Shown: one piece after another, positions 46,501-59,232 of the stretch
How positions within the stretch are numbered: position 1 is the stretch's first letter
Layout of the letters: each line of letters begins with the position of its first letter
Origin: Tetrapyrgos nigripes
Lineage: Eukaryota > Basidiomycota > Agaricomycetes > Agaricales > Campanellaceae
Assembly (NCBI GenBank): GCA_013368315.1
Contig: JAACJM010000076.1
Location: forward strand, 62,001 to 126,000
DNA length: 64,000 nt
Reading direction: 5' to 3'
The notes under the pieces: model-generated
Told to the model about the DNA's origin: nothing
The model's input: the letters and a program-made list of their open reading frames with translations, nothing else
Database searches by the model: none
Made by a program: the position numbers and the translations under genes

Positions 46501-49500
46501 ACGGTGCCGAACTGCCCAGTGGCTCTCAAAGTTACTTGTCCTTATAGGGTGATCAACGAAGTTAAAGTAGTAGCATCAAGAACACCCTGACGAATAGCAT
46601 ATTTGTAGTAATGTAGGAAATTTGGTGACCCTTGTCCGCGGTGCGAAAAGCATGATTCTCTTCGAATTCCAAGGTTTACTCCTATTCTCATGCTTCTCAG
46701 GTTGTTTGCTTCGACTCAACGTCTCCATCACTCTTGAAGATCGCCGAAGAGCGTGAGGTTGAGTTTAATGGTGCTACGTCTTTCGCTCCTGTTCTGACGC
46801 ACATCCCAGGAATGTAGGGTCGCTGGCAGCGCTGCTGCTCAGCAGACCTGTTCATTCGAAAAATCAAGTTCGAATATCTGCTTGGAGTAGTCAAATTGTC
46901 GCTGCCTAGTATTGCACATGCCAATTTTATACTTCCGACAGAACTTGACTGAGAGGCTCACCTCACGTCTATCCAAAATCGACTATATCTCACACTGCAT
47001 AGAGGTTACGAACTTCCTTCTGCCACCATGATTACCACTATCGGGCTAAGACACACGTTGCACGAATAATTTCATATGATATCCCCGTGATGAAAATCGG
47101 CACCCAAGAGCTTCGAGCCACAAGCAAAATATGAAATCGACTTTTTACCTCCGTAAGAAGTTGCAAAACTTTTTCAAACCCGCAAGACCGATTATCCGAC
47201 CAGACCACCGGTCACCACTCTTGCGGACACGTCGGGGCTGACGCGCTCAGAGGCACTTGAAATCTGGCCGATTAATCAAGTATTGGCACCTCCTGTTATG
47301 ATGTGACCATGTTGAGAATTTGCCCTTGGGACCCGTCGGCTTTGGAGAGGTGAGGAAGAAATACCAGGCCAGAATACATTCTTGTTGGAGTTGTCTGCAG
47401 GGAACCAATGATTGCAATCGGTAGCTTGGAGTACTTGTGGCGAAAACTGCTGTACTCTTCCTTCTCCACAATCACGAAATCAACAAAAAAAGAATGATCA
47501 CACTGATTCCAGCTGATCAGGGCAAGAGTCAATACAGGTTAAAGTACACGATTGGAGCTTTCACTAAGGTTCTTCAGCTTGTATCAATGGATGCAATTCG
47601 TAAGGACTTACTGCTCCTTTTTCAAGGATCCAGTCTTTAAAATAAGTCCGACGGCTGCAATCCCATCATCCTACCATAGCATGAAACCGTACCGATTCAT
47701 AGATTAACAGGAAGCTCGAGTTTTCTTGAGCAACGGCTGTAGCCATGCCTCCCAAGGTACCGTTCTTTAGAGTTTGCTACGTTTTGTGGCACTACTATAC
47801 CAGCGACGATTCATTATGTCACTATGCAGCGAGGTCTTTTCATCGTTGATCAGTTTATTCCACCATCAGAGCCACCATCCAAAGAGTATTCTACATAGTT
47901 AATAATGTGTAAGTAGCTTCTTCTCATATCTTCTCAGACCGAAATCAATCAACTTCCAACGTTCCCCGCAACCGCTATCAGTATCAGCTCATAAATCCAT
48001 GATTTTCATTTTCATTTCCTATTCGGGTCCTGAGACTACAGCTCTATTTTGACCAATGACCACTGACCACCTCCTCTGTGTTTCAAATGTATTTTTGTGC
48101 CACCAATCTGCCTGTCAAGGTCTTTCACGCATAAATATGGATATATGAAGAATACTCAGTCCAATGTCATTTATACATCCGCGATGCATTCATATCTACA
48201 TCTACACACTCAGGGTCGATGTGCATACAATCCTGTCTATCTGTATTCAATAATGATCCATACGCGACGCGACGCAGCCCGCACAGGCCCGCACTGTACA
48301 AAATATGTACTTAAGTATGTATATTCACTCGGGAAAAATGCGAGTATCGGGGTCTTACTCATACGTACTGTATTCTTGCCATCGGGCATCCCGTACTCAG
48401 GCTCGCTCCATGGCCATACACATCCAGTAAAAATCACGAATTCCCCACACGACTCACATACGAATACGAATCGCTTTCAAACGGTTATATATTGGATTGC
48501 TCAGCTCCATAAGCAAGTATGCACGCACCCACTTAAGCGGAAATTTCGGGTGTCAGCGAGGTTTCAGGAAGAAATTCAAGGAGAAGATCGAGCCAAGGAT
48601 AACTGAAACAGTAACAGTAAATATTTAAGTAGCGAGGAAGCTCGATGGAAAAGGACGAAAATTCCCAGCGGGAAGGCCCCGGAAGGACTCGAAAAAGAAG
48701 CATAAGAGAAAAGAAGGTTATGTAACTTGTGTTAGGGACAAGATAGGAAAGAAGAAACAGATCCGGCTGCCGGAACGGGATCGAGAGAATCGAATGTGGG
48801 TGTGAGTGGCCCAGTGAACAACTGACGCTGTTACGATTGGTGGGTGGAGAACAAAAAAGACAAAAATGGGAATCCGAAGAAGACAAGAAGACGAGAAGAC
48901 AGTACTTTTCTGTTCATGCCATGCAGAGGCCACCCAGTCGACCAGCTTCGTCGGTGAAAACTGGTGATCATACATCCAGCAAGGATTCCCCAAAACACTG
49001 GTGCCTTTCAGAGGCCTTCACGGCCTCGTCGGGGAGCCCTGGGATATGCACCGTGACCACGGTCCGTCATCATGGATCCAGGATATGCGCATAGCTATGG
49101 TAACAAAATCGACAGGCGTACATATCCCTCTGACAGCGCTGGCGATTCGCAAAGGTGACCGGTGACTAAGACAACTTGACGACAACGGCGAGAGGACACG
49201 GTCTCGTCGGCATTGTTGAGATTGTTTGAATCACTTTCAGCTGAGAATTGAGCTTCTTCTTGTACACACGCGTCATGATCATCTGCCATAAGAATATATG
49301 TACCCCTATCCTTGATTCCTAAGGAGGCTCGAAGCGACGTCGACGAAGAAATTCGGAAGCGCGTAGCATCTATTTCACACAATGTGTTTGGTTTTGGCGT
49401 TTTTGTATGGTTCTAACTTCTCTCAATAAGAATTTCTACTAAATGCATATCGCCACGTTCTTTATCGCGTCCTGGACGTTCTTTACGTGTCGAGCTCCAC

Positions 49501-51181
49501 CCCAGTGAAGAAACCAAGCAAGTAGTATATGATGTACGTAGTATACTGGTCGTACAAATACAAAGACATACGCGTTTGTACAAGAGGTACAAGAAAACTC
49601 CAAGAAAAAAAAGTACACTGACAGTGACAGCGACACAGACATTTCAGGGTTTCAGGTTCAGGTTCAGGGACTCGGTTATAGGAAGCGCTAAGGAAGAGAG
49701 ATAGAAACGCAGTACGCAGGGATCTACAAACGAACGGAACGATGGGCGAACGAAATAGAAATAGAACGCGCGGGCTAGTTATACTATGTAAGTAGAATAA
49801 GTTGGTAGGTACTATGTACTACTAATTATTAATAGGCTAGGGCCCAAAATCGCATTTGAACAAGAAAGGAAGATATAAAGACAAGGAGGAGCCACAAAGG
49901 ACAACCAAAAAAGCCTCTGAAACAGTAGCCAGAACAGATGACGTACATATATACAACAAACAACATGAACGCAGGTAGGTAGCAAGGGCAAGAAGCAAGG
50001 AAGAGCGACGTGAATGATAAAATAAGGTAGGATAGATAGGGTAGTAGATGTACAGTAAGTATTATTCGATTAATCGCAGGCTGACAAGAAACAAGAAACA
50101 GCAGCAGATTTTAGCATCGGTTTCGGCGACGCCGATGATGGAAAAGAGGCAGGCACAATAAGGGTGGTGATACAATGTCCAAAAAAGTTTGAAAGAGGAA
50201 CTAAATCAGGTAGACAGGTGGCGAACGGATTCCAGATAGATGTACACTGAGTGCACGTTCACCAGGGCAGAGCGGAGAAGGAGGAGAAAACGAGGCCCTT
50301 TGTTTCAGTCGCATCACATCGAGGTGGATGCATAGATGAGATGAATGGGCATGGATGGATGTCCGGGACGGACGAAGGAGAGAGGAAGGGGCGAGAGGGG
50401 AGATGAGAAAAGGAAGAGGCATGAATGCCTAGATGATGAAGGGAGAGGCGTGGCGTGGCGTGGAGCGTTTTCTTCTCCTTGTCCCTTCTTTCCATTCCTT
50501 TCCCCTTTCTTTTCGCGTCGAGTGCGACGCAGGGCAACGCAACACAGCACATAATTGGTTGGTCGGGCTTTGGGGTGGGTTTCTGGTTCTGGATTTGAGG
50601 CTGTGGATGTGCCTGTATCCGAGTTGATCCATGGATGGATCATGGCTCCAGACCTGATTGAGGCCATAAGACGACGAAGAGGATAAGGGGATAAGGAAGA
50701 GAAGTGATAAGAATAAGAAATGAAAAGAAAAAAAGGAAAAGAAGTCCCCGGTTCGATTCGAATTGTCGAGTCGAATCAGAAGAACCACGAGTCTCGAATC
50801 AATCACGTTCGGAATCACAAAACTCCAACTATTCGATGAAGCGCCGCGCCGCACCACAACCCAAGCCACAGGATGAGGGAAAGAAAAGTAAGGGAGAAGG
50901 GAGATGAATGAAAAGAAGAATGAATAGGATAGCATATCGAAAAGATGGTAATAGAACAGAAGATAGCACATAGAACAGTAAAAAGATGAACAATAGAACA
51001 ACTATGTAGTGCACTATGGATAATTATATGCATACAACAAGAAAGAAAAACGAAGAAGAAAAATCGGCGTATAAGCATGCGCGGACGCGCGCTCTGAACG
51101 GGATTTCCTTCCTTCCGTCCATCCATTTTCCGAATCCCATCCAAAAAGAAATCGAACCGAACCCTGGTTCATTGGTCCCCT
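43567..51181. other. 7.6-kb gene-poor region
   Basis: No gene could be supported in this long interval. From 43.6 to 48 kb there are short broken open stretches on both strands with protein-like composition (the best is plus 44067-44456, about 130 codons) but no domain I recognise, which suggests eroded genes. From about 48.6 kb to 51.1 kb the plus strand is purine-rich with simple repeats; this is the 3' flank of the Con7-like gene. No terminal inverted repeats, LTRs, tRNA or rRNA genes were noticed. Confidence 0.5.
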
Positions 51182-52368
51182 CTACCGCCCTCGACCATCG
51201 TAATACGAGTCGGGTTCGTACGTCACAGGCATACTGCCAATATTACCCATCCCGTATCCCATCTGCGAGGTAGGTTGAGTCTGGAGAGGAGGAAGGGATG
51301 ATAGGGAAGGTAATGATGGCAAGGAGGGCAGAGAAGGTGCTTGTTCCCTACTCGGAGAACTCGAATCAGTGCCAAATCCAGGCAAAGGCGTGAACAAGGA
51401 GGAATTCTGGGGAAGACGGTCGTGTTGGGAGTAGGACGAATACGACGAGGATAAGGAAGAAGATTCCGAAAGACTCTGGCTGTGGTGGTGGTGGTGGTGA
51501 TGGTGAGGAGGGTGGTGGTGATAGGTGGGTTGAGTGGGTTGGGAAGGCAGAGAGGAGGAGATGTAGCCGTTGCCGAGACTGGAACGAGCCGAGGAATAGC
51601 CCCACTGAGAATGCCTATAGTCGACATCGGAGAGATGGTCATCGGGGTAGCGGTTGGCTACAATAGGAATGGAGTAGCGTTGGTAGAGATCGTCTCCTGA
51701 ATGGAGAGAACCCAAGCTGGCGCGTCTAGAGAGATTGGCTTGACCAGCAGCAATGGCGGCTTCATGCTCCTTCTTCTGCTTGCGCCACTGCTTTCGCATT
51801 TCCTTGAATTCTGGGGAGAATGAGAAAAGGAAAAAGGCGAGACGGAGAACGCACCATTGGGAGAACGCTTGTGGCCGTGCTTTTGCATGGTGACATGGGC
51901 ATTGAGATGGTTGAGAGTGCCGTATGCCTTTGTGCAGTCTGGCCACGAGCACTGGTAGAGACGTTCGATTTCGTCATAGCGTCTGCGGGGACGCTTTTTG
52001 ACGGCGTTGCCTGGGAGCGCCACGAAGGAATAGGTTTTGGAGCTGTCTGTGGGACTGCGAGCGTCTATGGAAGACGCGTCTGTGGCTGCGGGATTGGAGC
52101 CGGTGGAGGTTGCGGTACCTGGAGGCGAGGGCCCGTACGAGTCTGTGTACGCGTTGTTGTCGTCGATGGCAAAGTTGGGGGAGTAGGGAGAGAGCGGGGG
52201 AGGGGTGCGGAGGGACGGGTACATGGAGAGGAGAGGCTCTGACATGCGCCTGCAGTAGATATAGGAGTTTTGTACGTCAATGGGCGAGTCGTCTTCGGAC
52301 CAGTAGGGCGGATCAGAAGCGAAGTAGACGGTGGTGTGGTCGTCGACGTCCGGCGGGAGGGGCAACAT
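51182..52368 (-). CDS. Con7-like C2H2 zinc-finger transcription factor
   Basis: Start chosen at 52368 (MLPLPPDVDDHTTVYFASDPP); further in-frame Met codons up to 52449 could extend it. The N-terminal half is Pro/Ser-rich, then a basic KKRPRRRYDEIERL leads into one C2H2 finger: YQCSWPDCTKAYGTLNHLNAH, followed by HGHKRSPN and, across a single intron near 51800-51850, EFKEMRKQWRKQKKEHEAA. This finger plus the flanking basic helix is the signature of the fungal Con7 family, regulators of conidial and infection-related morphogenesis in ascomycetes and of unknown role in mushrooms. The C-terminus is Ser/His-rich (eight His near 51480-51505, PSLPSLPSLPSL repeats) and ends YYDGRGR at 51182. It sits between two long gene-poor flanks, as often seen for tightly regulated transcription factors (inference). 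Confidence 0.88.
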
Positions 52369-52482
52369 GGCTATGGCAAATCGTTTGCTTCTTGCGACCT
52401 TCTTGTATGGCCCATAATGATCGAGATCCAGATGATGACACATGACCAAAACCCTATCGCCGTCCTTGCCCCGAACTGCGGC

Positions 52483-52987
52483 TCAATCGTCTTCCTTTTT
52501 GGGAGGACCCTCCGAATCGCCTGGCTTCCGTGCAAACCGGCTACGGATCTGGTTCCGTCCTGCCTTTTCCATCTGCTCGGTCCGCATCCTCCAGATCTCC
52601 TCCTTCAGGAACTCGTCGTCATCCCGAATGTCGACTTGTCGCTCTTCCCCATATTTCGGTCTTCAAACCTCTCCAGGAACAACGCACCTAAAGCTAAACT
52701 CTCCAGCGCGCATGTTTTCTCTCATTCACCGGTCTCGGCCCCGGAATATAGAACACACCATGCTACATCCGAGTCGCTCGCAACCACTCTCGGTATGCCC
52801 ATACGTCGTACCGTACCGCAGCAGGTAGCCCCAATTGACGACTTGCTGTAGTAGGTAGAAAGTCTATCTTCAATCAACACCACCTGAGGATGCACTTACC
52901 CCACAGGCACTTCCGCGCACTCAACGTCGGGTACAGTGATTGCCCGGCTGTGGTAGGTATCTCAATTTTACGCATTTGAACTCTCAT
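52483..52987 (-). CDS. Small unrecognised gene upstream of the Con7-like gene
   Basis: The last exon (about 52483-52660) is convincingly coding on the minus strand: KYGEERQVDIRDDDEFLKEE, IWRMRTEQMEKAGRNQIRSR, then FARK and a tail ending PKKEDD and TGA. Working upstream with GT-AG introns, a middle exon (about 52767-52845) reading SRQLGLPAAVRYDVWAYREW joins in phase, and a first exon from ATG 52987 (MRVQMRKIEIPTTAG) is possible. The product would be roughly 115 residues, charged and helical at the C-terminus, perhaps a small mitochondrial factor, but I do not recognise it. Its stop lies only 114 bp from the Con7-like start on the same strand. The last exon is more certain than the upstream model. 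Confidence 0.4.
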
Positions 52988-54539
52988 GATCTTGGCTAGT
53001 GGTCGGTAAAACGGCATTTATAGCCATCTCAGATTTTGCGAGCGCTTCCGTCTCGTCTCATTTATTTGAGTTTACAGGATGCGAGTTGTCGCAGGAGAAC
53101 TACTTATAGTACTTATCAGCTACCGATGTAGGTGTTAGTGGGTGGTGGAAATTGTGCAATTGATGGAGCTGCTGTATTTTAATCATGACCCCAACTTGCA
53201 GGCAGCAAGATGTTGAATCGTTGAATGTATACTCACCATCTACATACCCTATACGCGCGCTCAGCGTCCGACGATCCGAAGTCTGTATATTTGAACTTTT
53301 CTGTCATACAAGTCTGCGAGGTCTGCGAGGCGAGGTTATCTTAATAAGTACCGTTTCATTGTAAACATTCAATTCCGCCTAGAGCTCGGGCTGACTACTA
53401 TGTATAATATTCTATAGCAATACTAAGCAAAAAAAAAAAAAAACCATTCGCGGATGGTCACGGTGCCACCCTACATACATTGCCATGTAGTACTACACCC
53501 ACAGGCACACAACTGCAGGCCCAACCACAACCCCGACTACAACCACAGCTGCACAGCTGCCACTGTAGTGGTGTAGTCCCGATCCATCCATCCACCCATC
53601 CGTCCATCCATCTATCGGTCTATCATGAATATGTCCTGTACACTTCAGATTTCTTAGATTTATACTTAATAATAACTCCAGGTAGGTCGGGCCTTGGGCC
53701 TTGGCAGTGTCAGGACTCAGTCTCGGTGTTGGGATAACACCGGCCCAAATAAGTAAGGTAAATACTCATCCGGTACCTACCTGCCAGTATTGTCATCCAT
53801 TCCAAGTGTCTACCCGGAAAATACTCCTCCTCCTCCTCCTACTACATACTACTATCTATAGTAATCTACACTCCCCTTATAACACGGCACTTTTTCCACA
53901 TTCTCCTAGTCCCCCGCTGGCATGTAACGTCAGGGTACCGGTATCCCTCAAGTTCAATGACATCCGATGGGTAAGCCCGGGTAAGCCACATCGATATCCT
54001 CCGACTCCGACTCGGAGTCTCATTCTCACTCTCACTCTCACTGCACCTGTAGCAGGCGCACCTGGCGGGCGAACGGTGGCGAGGCGGCCACAGCGTCAGC
54101 GTACTTGATGTCATGTATATACATCATGTACATTCTATGTATAAAAAATTTTTATGAATTTGATGAATGTCGCTGGCAGCCGATCGATATCGCAGTCAGA
54201 GTCTGCAAACTTGAAATCGGGCTCTCGGGCTCAAAAGGTGGCAGACAAAATGAAAGATCGTGTAGTACCAAATTTGCAATTGAAGGTTTTCTAGAGATTT
54301 TCTACTATGTACTGACTGATCTGCCGACGACGACGTAAGCACATAATATTAAAATGAAAAATGAAAGATGCAAAATTAAAAAAAGGGAAGAAAGGAAGGA
54401 TTCATATTCATGAAGAATGAAAGAAAGGAAAAAAGGAAAAGATGCAACCTGATTCTGATTCCGAACTTGAAATTTTCGAAAATACCACCAATCCAATCTA
54501 ATACCAACTGGCAGGGCCATAGCAGGGTAGGGTAGTGTA

Positions 54540-54563
54540 GACAGACAGACAGACAGACAGACA
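54540..54563. repeat. GACA tandem repeat
   Basis: Six consecutive copies of GACA, directly read. Confidence 0.9.
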
Positions 54564-54632
54564 AGCATGTACTATGCATGCATGCACGTAGGCGAGCAAC
54601 TTTGCATCTTCATAACGCGTATGTATCTATGT

Positions 54633-54662
54633 ACATCTACATCTACATCTACATCTACATCT
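54633..54662. repeat. ACATCT tandem repeat
   Basis: Five consecutive copies of the hexamer ACATCT, directly read. Confidence 0.9.
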
Positions 54663-55912
54663 GGGTCTCGACTCTTGACCTTTTCATTTCGGTTTATTAT
54701 CAACTCCAAGCTTTTGATTTCACGCATGAAGATCATTGAATATTTGATCAGTGGCGGCGGGCGGGTGGGCGCCGTGGCGTGAGGATTTCCGAGCCTGTGT
54801 TTGTCTGTGTCTGTGTCGTTCTGAACGATCAGTCAGTCGCAGACTAGTTGTTTAACTGCTATAAGCTGCTTTGACCGAGAACTTAACTTGAAGCAGACCG
54901 AGATTCTGTGACTTGGGTGGCAACAGAGTACTTAGGCAGGCAGTTGAGATGCCGATGCCGACGCAGACGACCTAGATTACAGAAAACAGCAAACAGCAAA
55001 CAGCAAACTGTCTGGTAACCCTTAAAGCGACAGGGAACGGCGCAGTATCAACGAAACGATCAACAATAACCACAGGGAAAGAGCCTGTGCAAAAGTTTGA
55101 TAGACATAACCTTACATACGATTCAATACTTGCGGTTGCGAAAGAGGACATATGAGAAAAAGTTTAACGCGAGCCTCACTCAGGCTTGCCGACTTACCAG
55201 TTGGCCGTCAATTCGAATGATTTTGGATTCACGCGTATGAATCGTACGAATGAACGTTGAACGAGACCTCAGAAACGAAGAGAGAAAGAACTTCACCACC
55301 GTACAGGGTTATAGGACACTTTTCTGTTCACCGTCAGCGGTCGGTCAGCGGTGTGGCTGAAGGGAAAAAAAAAAAATCTGAAAGAGCAGTGAAACAGCGA
55401 GTAAGCAAACAGTAATAGAAATATGAGGATGAAGCAATAGGAAACTCGAATTCGCCGTTGATTGCTAGCATAATGAATGACTTCCAACTTGAACGGCGCT
55501 CACTCATCGTACGAATTATGTAGGACGGACGGGCAAACTCGTGCGTTCCCGCTCTCATTCTGTCAGCCAGAACTTGTCGGTACCGTTCTAGGTCAAATAC
55601 CTATTTAATTCCCCCTATCACTCAGGCTATTTTGCCCCCGGCGAACGAGTATAAGCCAGAGTAGCTTGATGTCAGCAAACGTATACAGTGTGGACCCACG
55701 CACGGGCACGGTACGCCTACTTTAGGGGGTAAAAATTGTCAAAACGCATCTTGAAACAGTTTCAAGCAGCAGCAGCTGAATATTTTATTGGCATCAGCCA
55801 CCCACACTGTCGAGTCCTTTACTTACTACCGAATCCATCAAAAATAATGTATACAACACTTGAGCTATCGCGAGCCACATAGGGGCTTGAGGAGTAAGTG
55901 AACGGATGGACA

Positions 55913-55932
55913 GACGGACGGACGGACGGACG
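55913..55932. repeat. GACG tandem repeat
   Basis: Five consecutive copies of GACG, directly read. Confidence 0.9.
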
Positions 55933-57814
55933 GGTATTACGCATGCTAGAAAAGGTTACAGTAGTAGACCTGGGTGAATCTGTACGGTGAAGTAAGTTTA
56001 TACATAGCGGAGACATGCATATGATACTTACTTGGTACAAAACATGAAAGTACCACATAACAGTCCATAGAGTAAGTAAACCGCTTGGTACCTTGTGCCT
56101 CAAAGTGCATAGAGGTAAATATAGCACTACGCCGACAAAGTCAACAGCCAAGACAGACTTACGACACAGAGAACTCCCAGATTCAATATCATATCCCGGG
56201 GGGGTGTGCCAGTAAACGTCAAGACCTTACGAAAGGAAAGGATAGATGAGATATGTACTTGAATGCTGGCGCAGAAATAGGGGTATATGACATGGACATG
56301 TACGATTTATATGTCCTTATGTCCCCTGAAATATCGATGCTAGACGCTAAAGGAAGGCAAAGGCAAACGGAATTGCGCAGAGTGGTACGGAGATGTAGTA
56401 AGCAAACCTATCAAGATCCTCAGTGCGCCAACCGATGTGGCTCGATTGGGAAAGTTGAACGAATGAAAATGGAGACAAAAAATTCACCAATCAAATATAA
56501 GCATAGACGAATGGGAGTACCATAAGGTCGATGATCGATTTCATCTCATCTTGAAAGAAAAAAAAAAGCCATCTATCAAATGATTGTAGGTGTGGAGGAA
56601 TCGCGGCACCGGATACTTGAGTTGCGTTGGGGGCTGAACTTTAAAAGAAGAATAACGTCTTCCCAACACCACCCACTACACCACACCGGGAACGGGACCG
56701 GGATCGCCAGGGGCGGTATCTCGAATTGCATAATAGCACTCAGTGAGTGGCATGGGGTGAATGATGTGACGATGAATCTGAATTAGTTCTGCATATGTGG
56801 CTGGTGAGTACAATGTTTGTGATGGGCTATACAGACATACGCATTCGTCCTTATCATATAATATACATGCGTGCATACGCACGCACACATCTCAGAGACT
56901 CCTGACTCTTGCTGCTGATTGGCAATGGCTTGACAGGCAATGAATTTTGGACGATTTTACAAAGCCTGCTCCACTCCGAGAGGCTTGGATAAGCAAAACG
57001 AATCGCGATGGTCCCCATCCATGCAATTTGCTCTGGCATGGCACATCAAAAATTGATCCAGGTGGTTCCAAAGCGGATGAGAGTGACCAAGATTGGAATT
57101 TTTCCGTGAATAGCGCAGAGTCGGAAGTAGGTAATAATGGGACGAAGAAAATGGCGATTCCGATTTCAGTTGGATTTTTGACGTCCTCTTGACGGACGGA
57201 CAAGCTTACGGCCAGTACTTTTCGTTAAGGTTACGATAGCCACGCTCGGTGAAGCGTGTGCGTAGTCATCGTGCACCGTGTGACCCATCGATACGCAGAC
57301 ATTTGTGAAGAGTTCGGAGAGGTAGGGTAGGTACTTACGGAACGGGGCAGAGATCTATGAGCTCGAACCCCATGCACTATGTATCCTGTCAGCGCTTTGC
57401 GGCAGAGCATCCGAGAAACCTAATAAATCAACGGTGAAAATGTGATTAAACACGGAGAATCGGAAAGACAACTAGGATCTTGCAACTGTCACGTTGAGTG
57501 GCGAGAATGGGGTGTTTATGACCGCATAGCAAGTGCATGCTTGATCATAAAATAATGAAAATTCCGTAGGAAGAAGTGTCGAAATCTTCAGGTACGACCT
57601 GGCAGCAAGCAAGAGCACACCACATATGTCAGAATGACCTCCAGGGAATGAAGGCTGCGCAGTTGCCACAAAGTTGACGTTGGTCACCGTCAGCCGCGAA
57701 GAGGAGGATGTTTGGTGTTAATTGGCTGCGGCCTTGCCAAAGCGTTCACGTGATAGTCGGACCGGAATCCGTGGTAACCGCCAGCATCGTCTTGGTCAAA
57801 CTGCTACTCTCACA

Positions 57815-58998
57815 ATGCCTCGGGCCTCCAAATCGTCATCCGCTGCTCCTACTACGCGCAGGTCTACTCGTCTCATCTCTCAAGGTACTCCAGCTCTGTC
57901 CAGGTATCATCTTTTCTAATATTTCTTGCAGCCACCGTAACTACATCAGCCTCCAACAAGAGACTTGAGCTCTCTGTCACTCTTCCTCGCCGTCGAAGAA
58001 TCGCACACCCCAAACACTCTACAGCCTTCTTTGACGAATCCTCGACTTCAGCATCTGCTTCATGCCATGCAGACGATCTTAAAGAGAACAATGCTTCCAA
58101 TGACACCAAGTCCAGTCTTCGTAGATCATCACGAATCACATCGTCTGAGTTACTCAAGAGAGAGAAGAATCTGCTGAGAAAGGAACAGGAATACAAGATT
58201 CGCCTTGAAGAGCTCGACAGACGGTCACAATCATTATCGAAACGAGAAGACGAAGCCAATGCTCTGCTAGCTAAAGTAGCCGAACGAGAGGCAGAGGCGA
58301 CATTAGCTCAACTAGAGGAACATTTTACCTGTCCTTTGTGCGTAAAATATTCACTGGCACTGTCATCTTTAATTGTATTCATACGTTTTGTAGATGCTAC
58401 GAAATCCTTGCTCACCCCTATTCTCTTAATCCTGGAGCATGTGGTCATACTTTCTGCGCCCTCTGTATCCTCAAGTGGTTTTTTTCTCGCTGTCACAGTC
58501 TCTGTGGAGGCTGGCACGAATCGGTAGACTGCCCGCTTTGTCGCAGTCTTCTTGTCATCACTCCTGAGCATACGCCACGGCTTGACGTTACTTTCCCCTT
58601 CGTTCCGAATAGAACTGCAGCAACATTGTGTGAATCCCTTGTCGGGAAACTTTTGGAATACTCGAGATCGACGCGCAAGTTGACCGTCAAAAGGGAAGAG
58701 AGCGAGGGTGTCTGGGGTGCTGGGGTAGACTGTTACAAGAAAGGAAAGTCTGAAGAGGTAGACGCAATGGAGCCAGAGAGTACGGGAGGTTTGTCGGAAT
58801 GGCAAGACGGCGGTCCTTTGAGATTAGATTGGGTCAAACGTGAAAGGTGAGTTGCAAATCTTATCGACAACCTTGCTCATTGCAGAGACATTTTTGCGTT
58901 TCAGTGAGGGGAAGAAGGAGATGGTTTATCTCTTCGAGAACTGGACCGAGATGAAGCCCAATGATTTTGCCGAGATGAAGCACAGGTTAGGAGTATGA
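57815..58998 (+). CDS. RING-finger protein with coiled coil (putative E3 ubiquitin ligase)
   Basis: Four exons (57815-57884, 57932-58337, 58394-58846, 58905-58998) give 340 residues. The N-terminus is basic (MPRASKSSSAAPTTRRSTRL), with a coiled coil of about 60 residues (LLKREKNLLRKEQEYKIRLE onward). A RING follows: CPLCYEILAHPYSLNPGACGH, TFCALC, then a long loop RCHSLCGGWHESVDCPLC. All eight zinc ligands of a C3HC4 finger can be assigned, with two extra Cys in the loop. The donor GTGCGT at 58338 is the only one that restores the RING frame. A conserved-looking C-terminus (EMVYLFENWTEMKPNDFAEMK) follows. RING proteins of this kind act as E3 ligases, but the substrate is unknown. It is convergent with ARP8. 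Confidence 0.82.
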
Positions 58999-59232
58999 CC
59001 ATAGTTGCCTTGTTTTTCCTTGGTTTTGTATAACTACTTCATTCTAAGTCGTCGTGGATGATCTGTACGAACAGCACTGAAATTTCTGGCATACATATCA
59101 CTTGTACATTGAATATAGTAAACCAGCATGCAACCCAAAAGAAACGACCTTGACCGCACAGAAAAAAAGTTTAGCTTGGTCCAGGAAGAGCGGCTATAGA
59201 CGGACCATTCGCCCGCCTGCAAAATGATAGTG

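Larger units (their letters stand above)
52988..57814. other. 4.8-kb gene-poor region with simple repeats
   Basis: No supported gene. It contains many short simple repeats and AT-rich stretches: an A-run near 53429-53443, TCCATCCA-type runs near 53583-53615, CTC repeats near 53826-53839, GACA, ACATCT and GACG repeats (listed separately). A plus-strand frame at 56947-57192 has protein-like composition but no ATG and no family match. The interval probably carries the promoters of the small minus-strand gene and the RING gene. Confidence 0.5.

Noticed and set aside
48097..48606. 170-codon plus-strand ORF
   Set aside because: Composition is Tyr/His/Ser-rich with no domain, no start context and no splice partner; it looks like a chance open frame.
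50750..50780. TTCGATTC-like sequence resembling a tRNA B box
   Set aside because: No matching acceptor stem, D arm or anticodon stem could be folded around it, so no tRNA gene is called.
50429..51144. Several Ser/Phe-rich ORFs on the minus strand
   Set aside because: They arise from the purine-rich plus strand in the 3' flank of the Con7-like gene; the frames are repetitive and overlap each other.
56892..57203. Overlapping ORFs on both strands of about 80-100 codons
   Set aside because: No ATG context, no domain and no splice signals that link them to a neighbour; the plus-strand one is mentioned only as unassigned sequence.
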